NCBI GenBank assembly: GCA_029775855.1
Contig: JARVJZ010000005.1
Span: forward strand, 62,001 to 126,000
DNA from: Nitrososphaeria archaeon
Lineage (GTDB): Archaea > Thermoproteota > Nitrososphaeria > Nitrososphaerales > JAAOZN01
DNA length: 64,000 bases
Direction of reading: 5' to 3'
A program made the translations under genes and the position numbers. Every line of letters begins with the position of its first letter. Positions within the stretch are counted from its first letter, which is position 1. The notes beneath the pieces are model-generated. The model saw only the letters and a program-made list of their open reading frames with translations, was not told the DNA's origin and searched no databases. This document shows positions 33,061 through 40,910 of this stretch, piece after piece.

Positions 33061-33491
33061 GATTTACTTACCTCTTTTACGAGTTCGTTTAGATGGCGTA
33101 GGCTTCTTACTTGCCCACCCTTTATCTGCAGATAAAGCTCGTCGAAGACTTTACCAGTTATTACCCCCCTATCTCTGAGCAGCTTTAACCTTCTCCTTAA
33201 TGCCCTTACGCGGGTTACCCAATGTTCCTTCTTTCCCATTCTTGCGCCTTTAGCGCCTTTTTTGCTTCCTGCACCACGCTTACTTTTCCTATCTTTAGTT
33301 AATCTATGCCTACCTCTTGATACACCTTTAGCCGGCTCAGCCCATATAACGCCTCTTTTTATTAAGTTCCTTATGGATGCACGAGTTATAGCGTCAGCTA
33401 TCGCATCAGCCTCATTTGGGTCTAGCCTAACTCTGCTAACTCCGACCTTCAATATATCTGCAGCCAGCCTCTTCTTTGCACTAAGATCCAT
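33057..33491 (-). CDS. rpl19e: Large ribosomal subunit protein eL19
   Basis: 144 residues, ATG start. The sequence AADILKVGVSRVRLDPNEADAIADAITRA and the basic hinge KGVSRGRHRLTKDRKSKRGAGS are diagnostic. It bridges large-subunit rRNA domains and lies between eL32 and uL18 in the usual archaeal order. Confidence 0.96.
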   Translation of the reverse strand: MDLSAKKRLAADILKVGVSRVRLDPNEADAIADAITRASIRNLIKRGVIWAEPAKGVSRGRHRLTKDRKSKRGAGSKKGAKGARMGKKEHWVTRVRALRRRLKLLRDRGVITGKVFDELYLQIKGGQVRSLRHLNELVKEVSKS

Positions 33492-33494
33492 AGT

Positions 33495-33899
33495 CTACTT
33501 CACCCGCTTAGGAACAGTCGGATTAAGAACCTTTATGCCCATTTCCTTTGCTTTAGCCATAATTTCCAGCCTCTTCTTAGCGCCCACAGTAGACGCTATT
33601 CTAGCCGCATCAGTCTCAGGATTGAGGCTTTCAAGATCCGAGGGGTTATAGATGAGTATATCCCTGTAGCCGCTTGGATGTAAACCTCTGACAGCAGCGG
33701 GGCCTCTGTATCCTATCTTTACAATCTTTGGCCATCCCTTGACTTGCAGCCGCATTTTGCTGTCTATACCTTTTGGTTTACGCCAAGATGGCTTTAACCT
33801 ATTATATCTCCAGCTCTCTTGCCTAACAAATTTAGGTCTCTTTGATGATAACTGTTTTCTAAGCGTTAACATCTGTTTAATGTCTGACCTACTGCTCAA
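33495..33899 (-). CDS. rpl32e: Large ribosomal subunit protein eL32
   Basis: 134 residues, TTG start. PKFVRQESWRYNRLKPSWRKPKGIDSKMR is the conserved core, followed by VKIGYRGPAAVRGLHPSGY. It overlaps the uL6 stop by four bases, indicating coupled translation. Confidence 0.96.
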   Translation of the reverse strand: MSSRSDIKQMLTLRKQLSSKRPKFVRQESWRYNRLKPSWRKPKGIDSKMRLQVKGWPKIVKIGYRGPAAVRGLHPSGYRDILIYNPSDLESLNPETDAARIASTVGAKKRLEIMAKAKEMGIKVLNPTVPKRVK

Positions 33900-34444
33900 G
33901 GGTTAACCACCTTTTCGTAGATATATATGCCGTCCAAAAAGACTCTTTGATCCTTTCTTTTAATCCTCGTAGCTTGCTCTATGTTGGCAGCTGTCGCACC
34001 AACATGCTCTTTATCTATTCCAGTAACTATAACGTCTTCACCTTGCACTTGAACCTTGCATTCACCAACTATTTCTGCGGTCCTTGGGCTACGCTCACCA
34101 TAAAAGTTTTCAATGTAGACTGTTTTATCTTTGACCCTAACAGTAATCGGAAAATGAGCATAAACAACTTTAAGCTTGTATGTAAATCCCTTTGTGACTC
34201 CGATAACCATATTTGAAATTATAGATTTAGCAGTGCCCAGCACAGCCTTATCACGCCTCCTACTCGATGGCACAGTAAGAACTACTTTATCCCCACTAAC
34301 CTTCAACAACACAGGGATCTTCGAGAAATCTTTTGAAACAGCACCTAAAGGACCCCTAATCTGAAGAATGTAGCCGTCCAACTTGCCTACTACACCATCA
34401 GGTAGAAGAATTTCTTCAGTTAAGGGATTAGTAGACGTAGCCAA
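33896..34444 (-). CDS. rpl6: Large ribosomal subunit protein uL6
   Basis: 182 residues, TTG start overlapping uS8. LQIRGPLGAVSKDFSK near the N-terminus and the second domain's EHVGATAANIEQATRIKRKDQRVFLDGIYIYE fit uL6. It sits at the base of the factor-binding stalk near the sarcin-ricin loop. Confidence 0.95.
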   Translation of the reverse strand: MATSTNPLTEEILLPDGVVGKLDGYILQIRGPLGAVSKDFSKIPVLLKVSGDKVVLTVPSSRRRDKAVLGTAKSIISNMVIGVTKGFTYKLKVVYAHFPITVRVKDKTVYIENFYGERSPRTAEIVGECKVQVQGEDVIVTGIDKEHVGATAANIEQATRIKRKDQRVFLDGIYIYEKVVNP

Positions 34445-34829
34445 GCAATCTCCCCCCTACTCCTTGCTCTATAGCCTCATAATGTGACATAACACCCTTT
34501 GGTGTTGTGACAATAAGTATCCCCACGCCTACTGCGGGTAGGAACCTCTGCTCCCATACGCTGAATTCATCTTTAGCGACGCTGAATCGAGGTGTGATTA
34601 CTCCACATTTATTGATTCGCCCTAGCAGCTGTATTCTTAGTTTTCCCGAGAGACCATCGTCAATAAACTCGAATTCGCCGATATACTTGTAGCGCTGCAT
34701 AGTTCGAAGGACTTCGCTAGCAAGCTTTGAAGCTGGTATAACGAGGCATTCCTTCTTATTCCTAATCTCGTTGTTATAAATAGTTGAGAAAAGATTTGCA
34801 AGCACGTTTTGAGCTGGCATAACTAGCAC
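34428..34829 (-). CDS. rps8: Small ribosomal subunit protein uS8
   Basis: About 130 residues. The ATG at 34820 (MPAQNVLANLFSTIYN) is the likely start; the interval shows the longer ORF-track form beginning three codons earlier. GRINKCGVITPRFSV and the C-terminal IVTTPKGVMSHYEAIEQGVGG are diagnostic. It is a primary 16S-binding protein and an autoregulator in some organisms. Confidence 0.95.
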   Translation of the reverse strand: MLVMPAQNVLANLFSTIYNNEIRNKKECLVIPASKLASEVLRTMQRYKYIGEFEFIDDGLSGKLRIQLLGRINKCGVITPRFSVAKDEFSVWEQRFLPAVGVGILIVTTPKGVMSHYEAIEQGVGGRLLGYVY

Positions 34830-34991
34830 CTACTCATACTTCTTAAATCCCAGCTTCTCTGCGACTTCTCTGAAGCACTGTCTGCATAGCTGAAGATCGT
34901 ATTTTCTGATTAGGGCGTTGTATTGCCCACATCTCTTACACCACCTAGCACCCTTACCAAATTTTCTTGGCTTACCGTGCCTTTCCTTCAA
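34830..34991 (-). CDS. rps14: Small ribosomal subunit protein uS14, zinc type (not in ORF track)
   Basis: This 53-residue gene is too short for the ORF track. Translation from the TTG at 34991 gives [20 protein letters not shown], then [18 protein letters not shown]. The two CxxC pairs bind zinc. It is the archaeal/eukaryotic S14/S29 type. It starts two bases after the uL5 stop and ends ten bases before the uS8 ATG, exactly where the conserved spc order requires it. Confidence 0.96.
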   Translation of the reverse strand: MKERHGKPRKFGKGARWCKRCGQYNALIRKYDLQLCRQCFREVAEKLGFKKYE

Positions 34992-34993
34992 AC

Positions 34994-35521
34994 TTAAACC
35001 ACCTCTACACCGAAGTTTGACTTTAAGAATTCTATCGCATCTTCTCTCTTGACTCTGTGGGCTCGTCCAACCTTAGAACGGGCACGTCTACGATACATAA
35101 CTCTGTATCCTGGTCTTGTGATAAATACAGAGACGTTCATTCCAAAGATGCCTAATTCAGGCTTATATTTTACACCAGCTATGTCTATATGTTCTTTTAA
35201 TCCGAATGAGACGCTTCCGTTTACATCGAAGCTTGATTCTGGGAGCTTATTTCCCTTTGCTTGTAGAAGCTTCTTAAGTGCTTCCGTTGCTTTGTCCCCT
35301 CTTAAAGTCACAGAGACACCGATAGGTTCACCTTTTCTTACACCAAAATCTCTTATTGTCCTCCGTGCCTTTCTTACGCTGGGTTTTTGCTGAAAGAGTT
35401 CTTCTAGTATCGTTGAAGCTTTCTGCAGGGGTTCGCCTGACTTTCCTACTCCTATATTTACTACAACCTTCTCTATACGCATCATTCGCATAGGATTCTC
35501 AGAGATCTGTATGGCTGACAT
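34994..35521 (-). CDS. rpl5: Large ribosomal subunit protein uL5
   Basis: 175 residues, ATG start. [23 protein letters not shown] and [23 protein letters not shown] lead to [27 protein letters not shown], all typical of archaeal uL5. It contacts 5S rRNA and the P-site tRNA. It follows eS4 by two bases. Confidence 0.96.
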   Translation of the reverse strand: MSAIQISENPMRMMRIEKVVVNIGVGKSGEPLQKASTILEELFQQKPSVRKARRTIRDFGVRKGEPIGVSVTLRGDKATEALKKLLQAKGNKLPESSFDVNGSVSFGLKEHIDIAGVKYKPELGIFGMNVSVFITRPGYRVMYRRRARSKVGRAHRVKREDAIEFLKSNFGVEVV

Positions 35522-35523
35522 GA

Positions 35524-36258
35524 CTACCTACTCCCTATATATATGAGGGGCTTATCTTCACCCACAGGCATGAGTATGTTTGTAGGTAGTTCAACCGTTG
35601 CTGCCCCGGTTAAAAGGGTTGCTGTTGGTTTTCTAGTAAACGTTCCTGGCTTAAGGTCTTCCACATAGCCTAATAGTCCAGCCCTCTCTCCACTAGTCAC
35701 CAATGCTTGGATACCCTTCTTCATTCTTATGGTATTGATAAGCCTTTGTGAGGGAACTTCAATGAGACAAGTATCCCCAGTCTTAAGAGACAAGTCACCT
35801 TCATCCAATAGGCATCGACCATCGTGTAGAGTATATTGTGTAATCCCGCCTCTGACGGTGTTCTTTTTAAGTATCTTGCATAGCTTTAGATTCTTTTCAT
35901 CTGGAGATATTTCAATGGGCACAAGAGGTTTCCCATCACGTGGGACAAGCCGATACACCTTTCCAAGACCATCGAATTCCACAACATCCATCAAACCTAT
36001 CGGAAAGTCTAAAGCACGCCTAACAACACCATCTACCCGCACTTTACCCGAAGATGCGACAAACCTTGCTTCCCTATAGGTGTTTACTAACTTAAGCACG
36101 TCCCTAATCAAAACAGCGAGAGCATAGCTACTGTCTTTACCATGCGGCCCTGGGCTTGTTTTGACCGTGAACTCTTTTACTTTACGGGGTATAGGCCAGA
36201 ACGGTGGTGCGGTAGACCTTTTAGCTCTGTTTGACCCTCCCTTTTTACCCAACTTCAC
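35524..36258 (-). CDS. rps4e: Small ribosomal subunit protein eS4
   Basis: About 244 residues. I choose the GTG at 36258: it overlaps the uL24 stop (GTGA) and GGAGGT lies five bases upstream. The ORF-track start 13 codons earlier would encode non-conserved residues inside uL24. GSNRAKRSTAPPFWPIPRKVKEF and KTSPGPHGKDSSYAL mark the N-terminus; an S4-like RNA-binding motif (KVRVDGVVRRALDFPIGLMDVV) and a KOW-type end follow. Confidence 0.95.
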   Translation of the reverse strand: MKLGKKGGSNRAKRSTAPPFWPIPRKVKEFTVKTSPGPHGKDSSYALAVLIRDVLKLVNTYREARFVASSGKVRVDGVVRRALDFPIGLMDVVEFDGLGKVYRLVPRDGKPLVPIEISPDEKNLKLCKILKKNTVRGGITQYTLHDGRCLLDEGDLSLKTGDTCLIEVPSQRLINTIRMKKGIQALVTSGERAGLLGYVEDLKPGTFTRKPTATLLTGAATVELPTNILMPVGEDKPLIYIGSR

Positions 36259-36608
36259 CTTACACCTCCTTTGCGCTCCAATATCTTCTGTCTCCATTTG
36301 TCGTCTAGATTGAGCGATGTTATCATAACCTTCGAAGCGTGTATCTTTACTGGAGCTGTGCCTCCAGCGATCTTTTCACGTGTTACACCCTCTACCGCGA
36401 TTCTACCCATCGCTCGATAAACCGCGGTAACCTTACCCTCTACCCCAGCGTATTCACCACGCAGGATCTTTACCGTATCCCCCTTCCTTAACGGAAGCGA
36501 CCTTATACCATATTTTGCTCTGAGATCGTCGGATAGATGTGCTGAAAGCATCTTACCACGCTTATGGTGTGGAACAGTCTTCAGAATTATTCTGCTTCTG
36601 CTCGGCAT
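36255..36608 (-). CDS. rpl24: Large ribosomal subunit protein uL24
   Basis: 117 residues, ATG start. A KOW motif (RKGDTVKILRGEYAGVEGKVTAV) near residue 40 and the archaeal extension ALSAHLSDDLRAKYG-type text identify it. It initiates large-subunit assembly near the exit tunnel. Confidence 0.95.
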   Translation of the reverse strand: MPSRSRIILKTVPHHKRGKMLSAHLSDDLRAKYGIRSLPLRKGDTVKILRGEYAGVEGKVTAVYRAMGRIAVEGVTREKIAGGTAPVKIHASKVMITSLNLDDKWRQKILERKGGVR

Positions 36609-36621
36609 ATCGTGTTCACCA

Positions 36622-37056
36622 TCACACTATCATAGACGCCAAGTTTGCGATTCTAGGCCAACGTTCAGCGGCTTCAGCGGCAACAGGACCTTTTATGTCC
36701 GTGCCCTTAAGGTCACCTTCTGGTGTAACTATTACCGCTGCGTTGTCTTCGAAGCTGACTCTAAGTCCACTCGCCCTTCTAATAGGATATTTTTGCCTAA
36801 CTATTACCGCGCCGAAAACTTGTTTTCTTAGCTCTGGATTACCTTTTTTCACAACGACGGTCACGTGGTCTCCAACTGAGGCTGCGGGTATTCTTTTAAG
36901 TCTGCCTTTAAATCTAGTAACTTGAACGAGCTTTAGGGTCTTCGCACCTGTGTTGTCTGCGCAGTTGATTACTGCGTTCGCTGGTATTGCTTTGGTTATG
37001 TATAGCTTAAATTCAGATACACCCTTTGCTGATACAGCACGAGACTTTGGCAACAC
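36622..37056 (-). CDS. rpl14: Large ribosomal subunit protein uL14
   Basis: 144 residues; the start is a GTG or the next-codon TTG. INCADNTGAKTLKLVQV and VGDHVTVVVKKGNPELRKQVFGAVIVRQKYPIRR are the conserved uL14 patterns. It forms an intersubunit bridge and is a docking site for anti-association factors. Confidence 0.95.
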   Translation of the reverse strand: MLPKSRAVSAKGVSEFKLYITKAIPANAVINCADNTGAKTLKLVQVTRFKGRLKRIPAASVGDHVTVVVKKGNPELRKQVFGAVIVRQKYPIRRASGLRVSFEDNAAVIVTPEGDLKGTDIKGPVAAEAAERWPRIANLASMIV

Positions 37057-37379
37057 TATTCACTCTCCTTACTTATGACTACGAAGGCTACAGATTTTGC
37101 TAGAGGTCTGCACTCAGCTATCTGCACCACGTCGCCCTCTTTCACATCAAGGCAAGGTGGTAGGTGTGCGTGAATTCGGCTTCTTCTCCGCTCATATCTC
37201 ATAAACTTCGGTATATAGTGGAGGTATTCTTTCTCTACAACCGCTGTATTCTTCGACTTCACACTGACTGCCTTACCCTTTATCAGCTTACCTCTAATGC
37301 TGAGTTTGCCATGGAAAGGACATAACACGTCTGTGCAACTTTTTTTTGGTGGTTCAACATCTATTCCTATGCGTCTCAT
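37056..37379 (-). CDS. rps17: Small ribosomal subunit protein uS17
   Basis: 107 residues, ATG start. PPKKSCTDVLCPFHGKLSIRGKLIKGKAVS, the archaeal N-terminal extension with two cysteines, precedes the OB fold. HLPPCLDVKEGDVVQIAECRPLAKS closes it. It overlaps Rpp29 by four bases. Confidence 0.95.
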   Translation of the reverse strand: MRRIGIDVEPPKKSCTDVLCPFHGKLSIRGKLIKGKAVSVKSKNTAVVEKEYLHYIPKFMRYERRRSRIHAHLPPCLDVKEGDVVQIAECRPLAKSVAFVVISKESE

Positions 37380-37651
37380 CTTAATCTCAACCTCTTCACT
37401 CTATCTTCTGGTCGCCCCACAAGTTTCCACCCTTCCACTTCAACAACACGCTGAGGCAGACGTAAGGCAAATCTACAGACATCTTTTGGGACGACCTTTA
37501 TCCTACCATTTGCAGAAATATGTAGCGTCTTCTTAGTTTCGTAAACTACTACACCATTTAGATTAATAAGTGTAGGTTCTTTACTGTCAACTATCTTAAT
37601 ATTTAGTCCAATTAATTCATGGCATAATAAATTTATAGGCGTTATCTTCAC
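37376..37651 (-). CDS. rnp1: RNase P protein component 1 (Rpp29/Pop4)
   Basis: 91 residues, GTG start. An Sm-like barrel protein with LLCHELIGLNIKIVDSKEPTLINLNGVVVYETKKTL-type text and VPKDVCRFALRLP near residue 55. It is a protein cofactor of the RNase P ribozyme that matures tRNA 5' ends. Its place between uL29 and uS17 is the conserved archaeal location. Confidence 0.93.
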   Translation of the reverse strand: MKITPINLLCHELIGLNIKIVDSKEPTLINLNGVVVYETKKTLHISANGRIKVVPKDVCRFALRLPQRVVEVEGWKLVGRPEDRVKRLRLR

Positions 37652-37884
37652 CCGCTTACACCTCTCTTAGCGGCAAGTTCCTTCTCTCTTATTATAGTCA
37701 GCACTCTTGCAAGATTTCTTCTTACGCTTCTGATCTTACCTGACTCCTTTCTTAATGTGCCTCTTGCTGACGCGGTGCGCAGTCTAAGAAGCTCACTTCT
37801 AAGTTCTCTTACCTTTGAATTAAGCTCCTTGATGTCCATCTTTCTCAGCTCAGCTGGCTTTAGCTTGGTCACCTTCTTTCTCAC
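37648..37884 (-). CDS. rpl29: Large ribosomal subunit protein uL29
   Basis: 78 residues from a GTG; an in-frame GTG at 37872 is an alternative with less overlap into uS3. LKPAELRKMDIKELNSKVRELRSELLRLRT is the two-helix uL29 pattern. It lies at the peptide exit tunnel, where it serves as part of the SRP and chaperone docking platform. Confidence 0.94.
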   Translation of the reverse strand: MRKKVTKLKPAELRKMDIKELNSKVRELRSELLRLRTASARGTLRKESGKIRSVRRNLARVLTIIREKELAAKRGVSG

Positions 37885-38476
37885 CTTCCTCTTTTAACTC
37901 AAATTCAGATGGAACAACATCTTTTAAAGCGATCTTAACCTTGATACCATAAAGCCCCATCTTAAGCAAAACATGTGTCACAGCTTCCCTCACCATCTTT
38001 TCAGCAGGGTCGCCGCTCTTAGGTAAGACACCTATACGATACTTTTCATAGTTAGCCCGCTCGCTTCTAAGCTTACCTGCAATCCTAATTTCAGCACCGC
38101 TCGCTCCAGCAGCCATTATAGAGTTGAGCGCCCATAGAGCAGCCCTACGGAAGGCTGTTCCCTTTGTAACCATTTGTGCTATTCGATTGCACATTATACG
38201 TGGATTTAGTTCAGGTATTTCAACTTCCGTAACCGAGATCTGGGGGTTAGGGAGGTTGAACTTCTTTTCGAGCTTCTCTGTTAATTCTTTAATTCCTAAA
38301 CCTCTTCTACCTATGACTAAACCTGGGCGTGTGACGTAGATGGTTATCCTTGTTCCTATGGGTGTCTTGAGGATATCTGAGGCACCGTAGCCTGCTTCAC
38401 TCAGCTCTTGTTGGAGAAATTCATCTATTTCAGCGTTTCTTATATAATTTTTCATTACATTCTTGACCGCGGACAT
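37850..38476 (-). CDS. rps3: Small ribosomal subunit protein uS3
   Basis: 208 residues, ATG start. A KH domain includes RITIYVTRPGLVIGRRGLGIKELTEKL near residue 45, with the GRRG loop. GAEIRIAGKLRSERANYEKYRIGVLPKSG lies near 130. The C-terminus is Glu/Lys-rich. It lines the mRNA entry site. It overlaps uL29 by about 34 bases with the longest uL29 start. Confidence 0.96.
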   Translation of the reverse strand: MSAVKNVMKNYIRNAEIDEFLQQELSEAGYGASDILKTPIGTRITIYVTRPGLVIGRRGLGIKELTEKLEKKFNLPNPQISVTEVEIPELNPRIMCNRIAQMVTKGTAFRRAALWALNSIMAAGASGAEIRIAGKLRSERANYEKYRIGVLPKSGDPAEKMVREAVTHVLLKMGLYGIKVKIALKDVVPSEFELKEEGEKEGDQAKAS

Positions 38477-38479
38477 AGA

Positions 38480-38941
38480 CTACACCACCTTACCAACAAC
38501 CTCTATATGCACCAAAGTGTTAAAGCTCGGGCTTGAACGCCCAAACGCTCTTGGAACATAGCTCTTCACTTTTCTGCCTCGATGAGCAGCAGCATGCACT
38601 ATAACAAGATTATCTGTGTCAAGTCCTCTGAACTCAGCATTTGCCTCTAGATTTTCAAGAGCAGAAAGAACCTCCTTCGCGGCTTTAACCGGATATCTAC
38701 CAGCGTAAAACTTGACCAAACCAGATTTATGCCCAAGATCCTTCTTGTACTTCCTAAAAGGCACACAACACTTTTTCTCTATAACCTCATTTAAAAGACG
38801 CTTCGCCTCAGAAAGGGTCTTACCTTTTATAAAGGCGCAGACTTCGGTTGCAGCCTTTGGGCTAACATCTACTTCGCGCCTACTGGCGCGCACGTGTATA
38901 AGAGGGTCGTATTCTTTGAAGCTGTAACCGAACTCTGGCAA
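38480..38941 (-). CDS. rpl22: Large ribosomal subunit protein uL22
   Basis: 153 residues, TTG start. HVRASRREVDVSPKAATEVCAFIKGKTLSEAKRLLNEVI and the C-terminal AAHRGRKVKSYVPRAFGRSSP fit archaeal uL22, whose loop lines the exit tunnel. It is the first gene of the cluster here. The usual upstream genes (uS19, uL2, uL23, uL4, uL3) are not present, so the S10-type operon is broken at this point. Confidence 0.96.
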   Translation of the reverse strand: MPEFGYSFKEYDPLIHVRASRREVDVSPKAATEVCAFIKGKTLSEAKRLLNEVIEKKCCVPFRKYKKDLGHKSGLVKFYAGRYPVKAAKEVLSALENLEANAEFRGLDTDNLVIVHAAAHRGRKVKSYVPRAFGRSSPSFNTLVHIEVVGKVV

Positions 38942-38976
38942 TATGGAACCCCAATCTTGATTTGACCCGTCACACC

Positions 38977-38990
38977 ACTAAATAAATACT
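38977..38990 (-). promoter_or_regulatory. TATA-like box before the ribosomal superoperon
   Basis: On the minus strand, AAGTATTTATTTAGTG lies about 40 bases upstream of the uL22 TTG start. It is the only evident promoter for the tightly packed uL22-to-secY genes and supports uL22 as the operon's first gene. Confidence 0.45.
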
Positions 38991-39026
38991 TTACCTTATA
39001 TCAGAAGACAAAGCTCTTCTTCTGCC

Positions 39027-39977
39027 TTAGGAGATTTGCAGCATCCTTTCTATAGCTACTCTTGCTCTTCTTGCTACATCATCATCCACTTTAACTACAT
39101 AAACCATATTCTTTAACGAAGCAAGAACTTTATCAAGAGTTATCATCTTCATGTATTTGCAGACGGCATCTTCTTTGACAGGTATGAACGTTTTATCTGG
39201 GCTCTCTTTTGCCAACCTATGCAGTAAACCGACCTCGGTTGCTATAATGAATTCTTTAGCTTGTGATAGCTTAGCTTCCCTTAGCATACCGCTTGTAGAT
39301 AATACAGCCATACCGTTATAGCCCTCTGAAGCGCATAAATAAAGGCACTGGCTTACGCAACCGCACTCAGGATGTATAAGTAGTTTAGCATTTGGATGCC
39401 TTCTTCTGACAGCCTCGATATCTTGCAATCTTATTCCCGCGTGCACATGGCATTCACCAGTCCAGATGTGCATTTTACGACCTAGCTTGGCTTCTGCGTA
39501 TGCGCCGAGGAACATGTCTGGTAGGAACAGAATCTCTTTTTCTTTTGGTATAGCTTCTATGACTTTGAGGAGGTTGCTTGAAGTGCAGCAGTAATCGCTT
39601 TCAGCTTTAACCTCTGCTGTTGTGTTCACATAGCTTACGACTACTGCATTAGGATGCTTCTTCTTCCAATCTCTAAGCTGCTCAACATTTATCGTATCAC
39701 ATAGTGAGCATCCAGCGCCAAGATCTGGTATGAGGACTGTTTTGTCTGGGTTCAGTATGGCTGCTGTTTCAGCCATAAACTTTACACCGCATAAGACTAT
39801 AACCTTAGCTTTGATTTTTGAGGCGTATCTTGCTAGTTCTAGTGAGTCGCCTATGTAGTCTGCTATATCTTGAACTTCTGGGATTTGGTAGTTGTGCGCT
39901 AAGATAGTCGCTTCCCTAACTTCCTTCCAATGCTTTATCTCCGCCTCTATGCCTTGTAGGGTCTTCGCACTCTGCAC
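39027..39977 (-). CDS. nadA: Quinolinate synthase NadA
   Basis: 316 residues, GTG start. The three domain-repeat cysteines of the 4Fe-4S cluster appear in IVLCGVKFMAETAAIL (near 82), the pair region GAGCSLCDTI, VVSYVNTTAEVKAESDYCCTSSN, and HPECGCVSQC near 200. It condenses iminoaspartate with dihydroxyacetone phosphate to quinolinate. It lies downstream of nadX, across a 90-base gap that has its own promoter-like region. Confidence 0.95.
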   Translation of the reverse strand: MQSAKTLQGIEAEIKHWKEVREATILAHNYQIPEVQDIADYIGDSLELARYASKIKAKVIVLCGVKFMAETAAILNPDKTVLIPDLGAGCSLCDTINVEQLRDWKKKHPNAVVVSYVNTTAEVKAESDYCCTSSNLLKVIEAIPKEKEILFLPDMFLGAYAEAKLGRKMHIWTGECHVHAGIRLQDIEAVRRRHPNAKLLIHPECGCVSQCLYLCASEGYNGMAVLSTSGMLREAKLSQAKEFIIATEVGLLHRLAKESPDKTFIPVKEDAVCKYMKMITLDKVLASLKNMVYVVKVDDDVARRARVAIERMLQIS

Positions 39978-39998
39978 ATAATATTTAGCGAATAATAT

Positions 39999-40011
39999 TT
40001 AATAAAAAATG
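39999..40011 (-). promoter_or_regulatory. TATA-like region for nadA
   Basis: The minus strand reads TTTTTTATTAAATATT about 22-35 bases before the nadA GTG, followed by repeats of AAATATTAT. The position suits a leaderless nadA message, so nadA may be transcribed separately from nadX. Confidence 0.4.
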
Positions 40012-40019
40012 TAGGTTTT

Positions 40020-40065
40020 CGGCAATTTAGGCAAGTATGATTGATTTTTGCTTCTTAAATTGCCG
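40020..40065. promoter_or_regulatory. Perfect 10-bp inverted repeat between nadX and nadA
   Basis: CGGCAATTTA (40020-40029) and TAAATTGCCG (40056-40065) are exact inverted repeats, and GCAA/TTGC inside them could extend the stem. It begins one base after the nadX stop and sits just upstream of the nadA TATA-like region. It may be a repressor operator for nadA, a processing or stop signal for the nadX message, or a structured leader element. Seen directly; role inferred. Confidence 0.55.
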
Positions 40066-40066
40066 T

Positions 40067-40900
40067 TTAAGTGCCTACTTTAAGACCAAGAGTGCATATG
40101 CTTCTTAGGGTAGAGATGGCTGAGAGTGCTGCTATATAGCTCGTTTTAGGGTTATTTGGGAAGGGTTTATTTTTAAGCACTATGCTTATTTCCCCAAATT
40201 TACCTTTTGCTACTACCTCATGTATGTTTACGTCTAACGTTGGGTCTGCTATGACGCGTATTGTAGGCTCTCTATTCGGAGAGGCCGCTAGTGTGAGCGT
40301 TGCACCCACGTTCACATTTGCTGGAAAGAGTCTCGCAGCTTCGACGGCTCCTCCTTCATAAAGTGTGGTTGGTTCAGTTATGCTGCTGGGGTCGATTCCT
40401 TTTTCGGCGAAGAAGGGTGAAGAGGCTAGTGCTCTTGGATGCTTACGTGTAGTTAGGCTTAGTTCACTAAAGCCGACTATACTTGCAGCCTTTACTGCAT
40501 CAATGCCTCCAAGTGCTCCTGAGACTACATAGATTTTACAACCGTATCTTTGACATAGTAAAAGTAGTCGTTGGAGTAATTCTCTGTCCAGTAGTGCTCC
40601 TACGCTTAACACGACGAGGTCTTTTCTGCTCTTAAGGATCTTTTCAGAGTATTCTCTTACAGCTTGCTGTGACGCTGCTTCTACTATTAAATCTATATTG
40701 CTCTTTAGGAGCTCGGCTAACGTTTTGACTGGTTTGTATCTCTTTTTTAGGTGTGTGTTGAGTGTGTGTAGTGCTTGGAGGTTTTTGTCTAATGCTGCTT
40801 TGAGTTCAGCGTTTGGTACCAGCCCCTCATCTATAGCTTTTGCTATTTCGCTTCCTATCGCGCCGCAACCTATAAGTCCTATGCGCACCTTCTTAGACAC
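40067..40900 (-). CDS. nadX: L-aspartate dehydrogenase NadX
   Basis: 277 residues, GTG start. IGLIGCGAIGSEIAKAIDEG is the Rossmann loop; VEAASQQAVREY and VVSGALGGIDAVKAAS near residue 125 match aspartate dehydrogenase. A conserved His lies in DVNIHEVVAKG near 225. It makes iminoaspartate for NadA, replacing NadB (aspartate oxidase). It is downstream of nadC by ten bases. Confidence 0.94.
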   Translation of the reverse strand: MSKKVRIGLIGCGAIGSEIAKAIDEGLVPNAELKAALDKNLQALHTLNTHLKKRYKPVKTLAELLKSNIDLIVEAASQQAVREYSEKILKSRKDLVVLSVGALLDRELLQRLLLLCQRYGCKIYVVSGALGGIDAVKAASIVGFSELSLTTRKHPRALASSPFFAEKGIDPSSITEPTTLYEGGAVEAARLFPANVNVGATLTLAASPNREPTIRVIADPTLDVNIHEVVAKGKFGEISIVLKNKPFPNNPKTSYIAALSAISTLRSICTLGLKVGT

Positions 40901-40910
40901 ATTCTCACCT

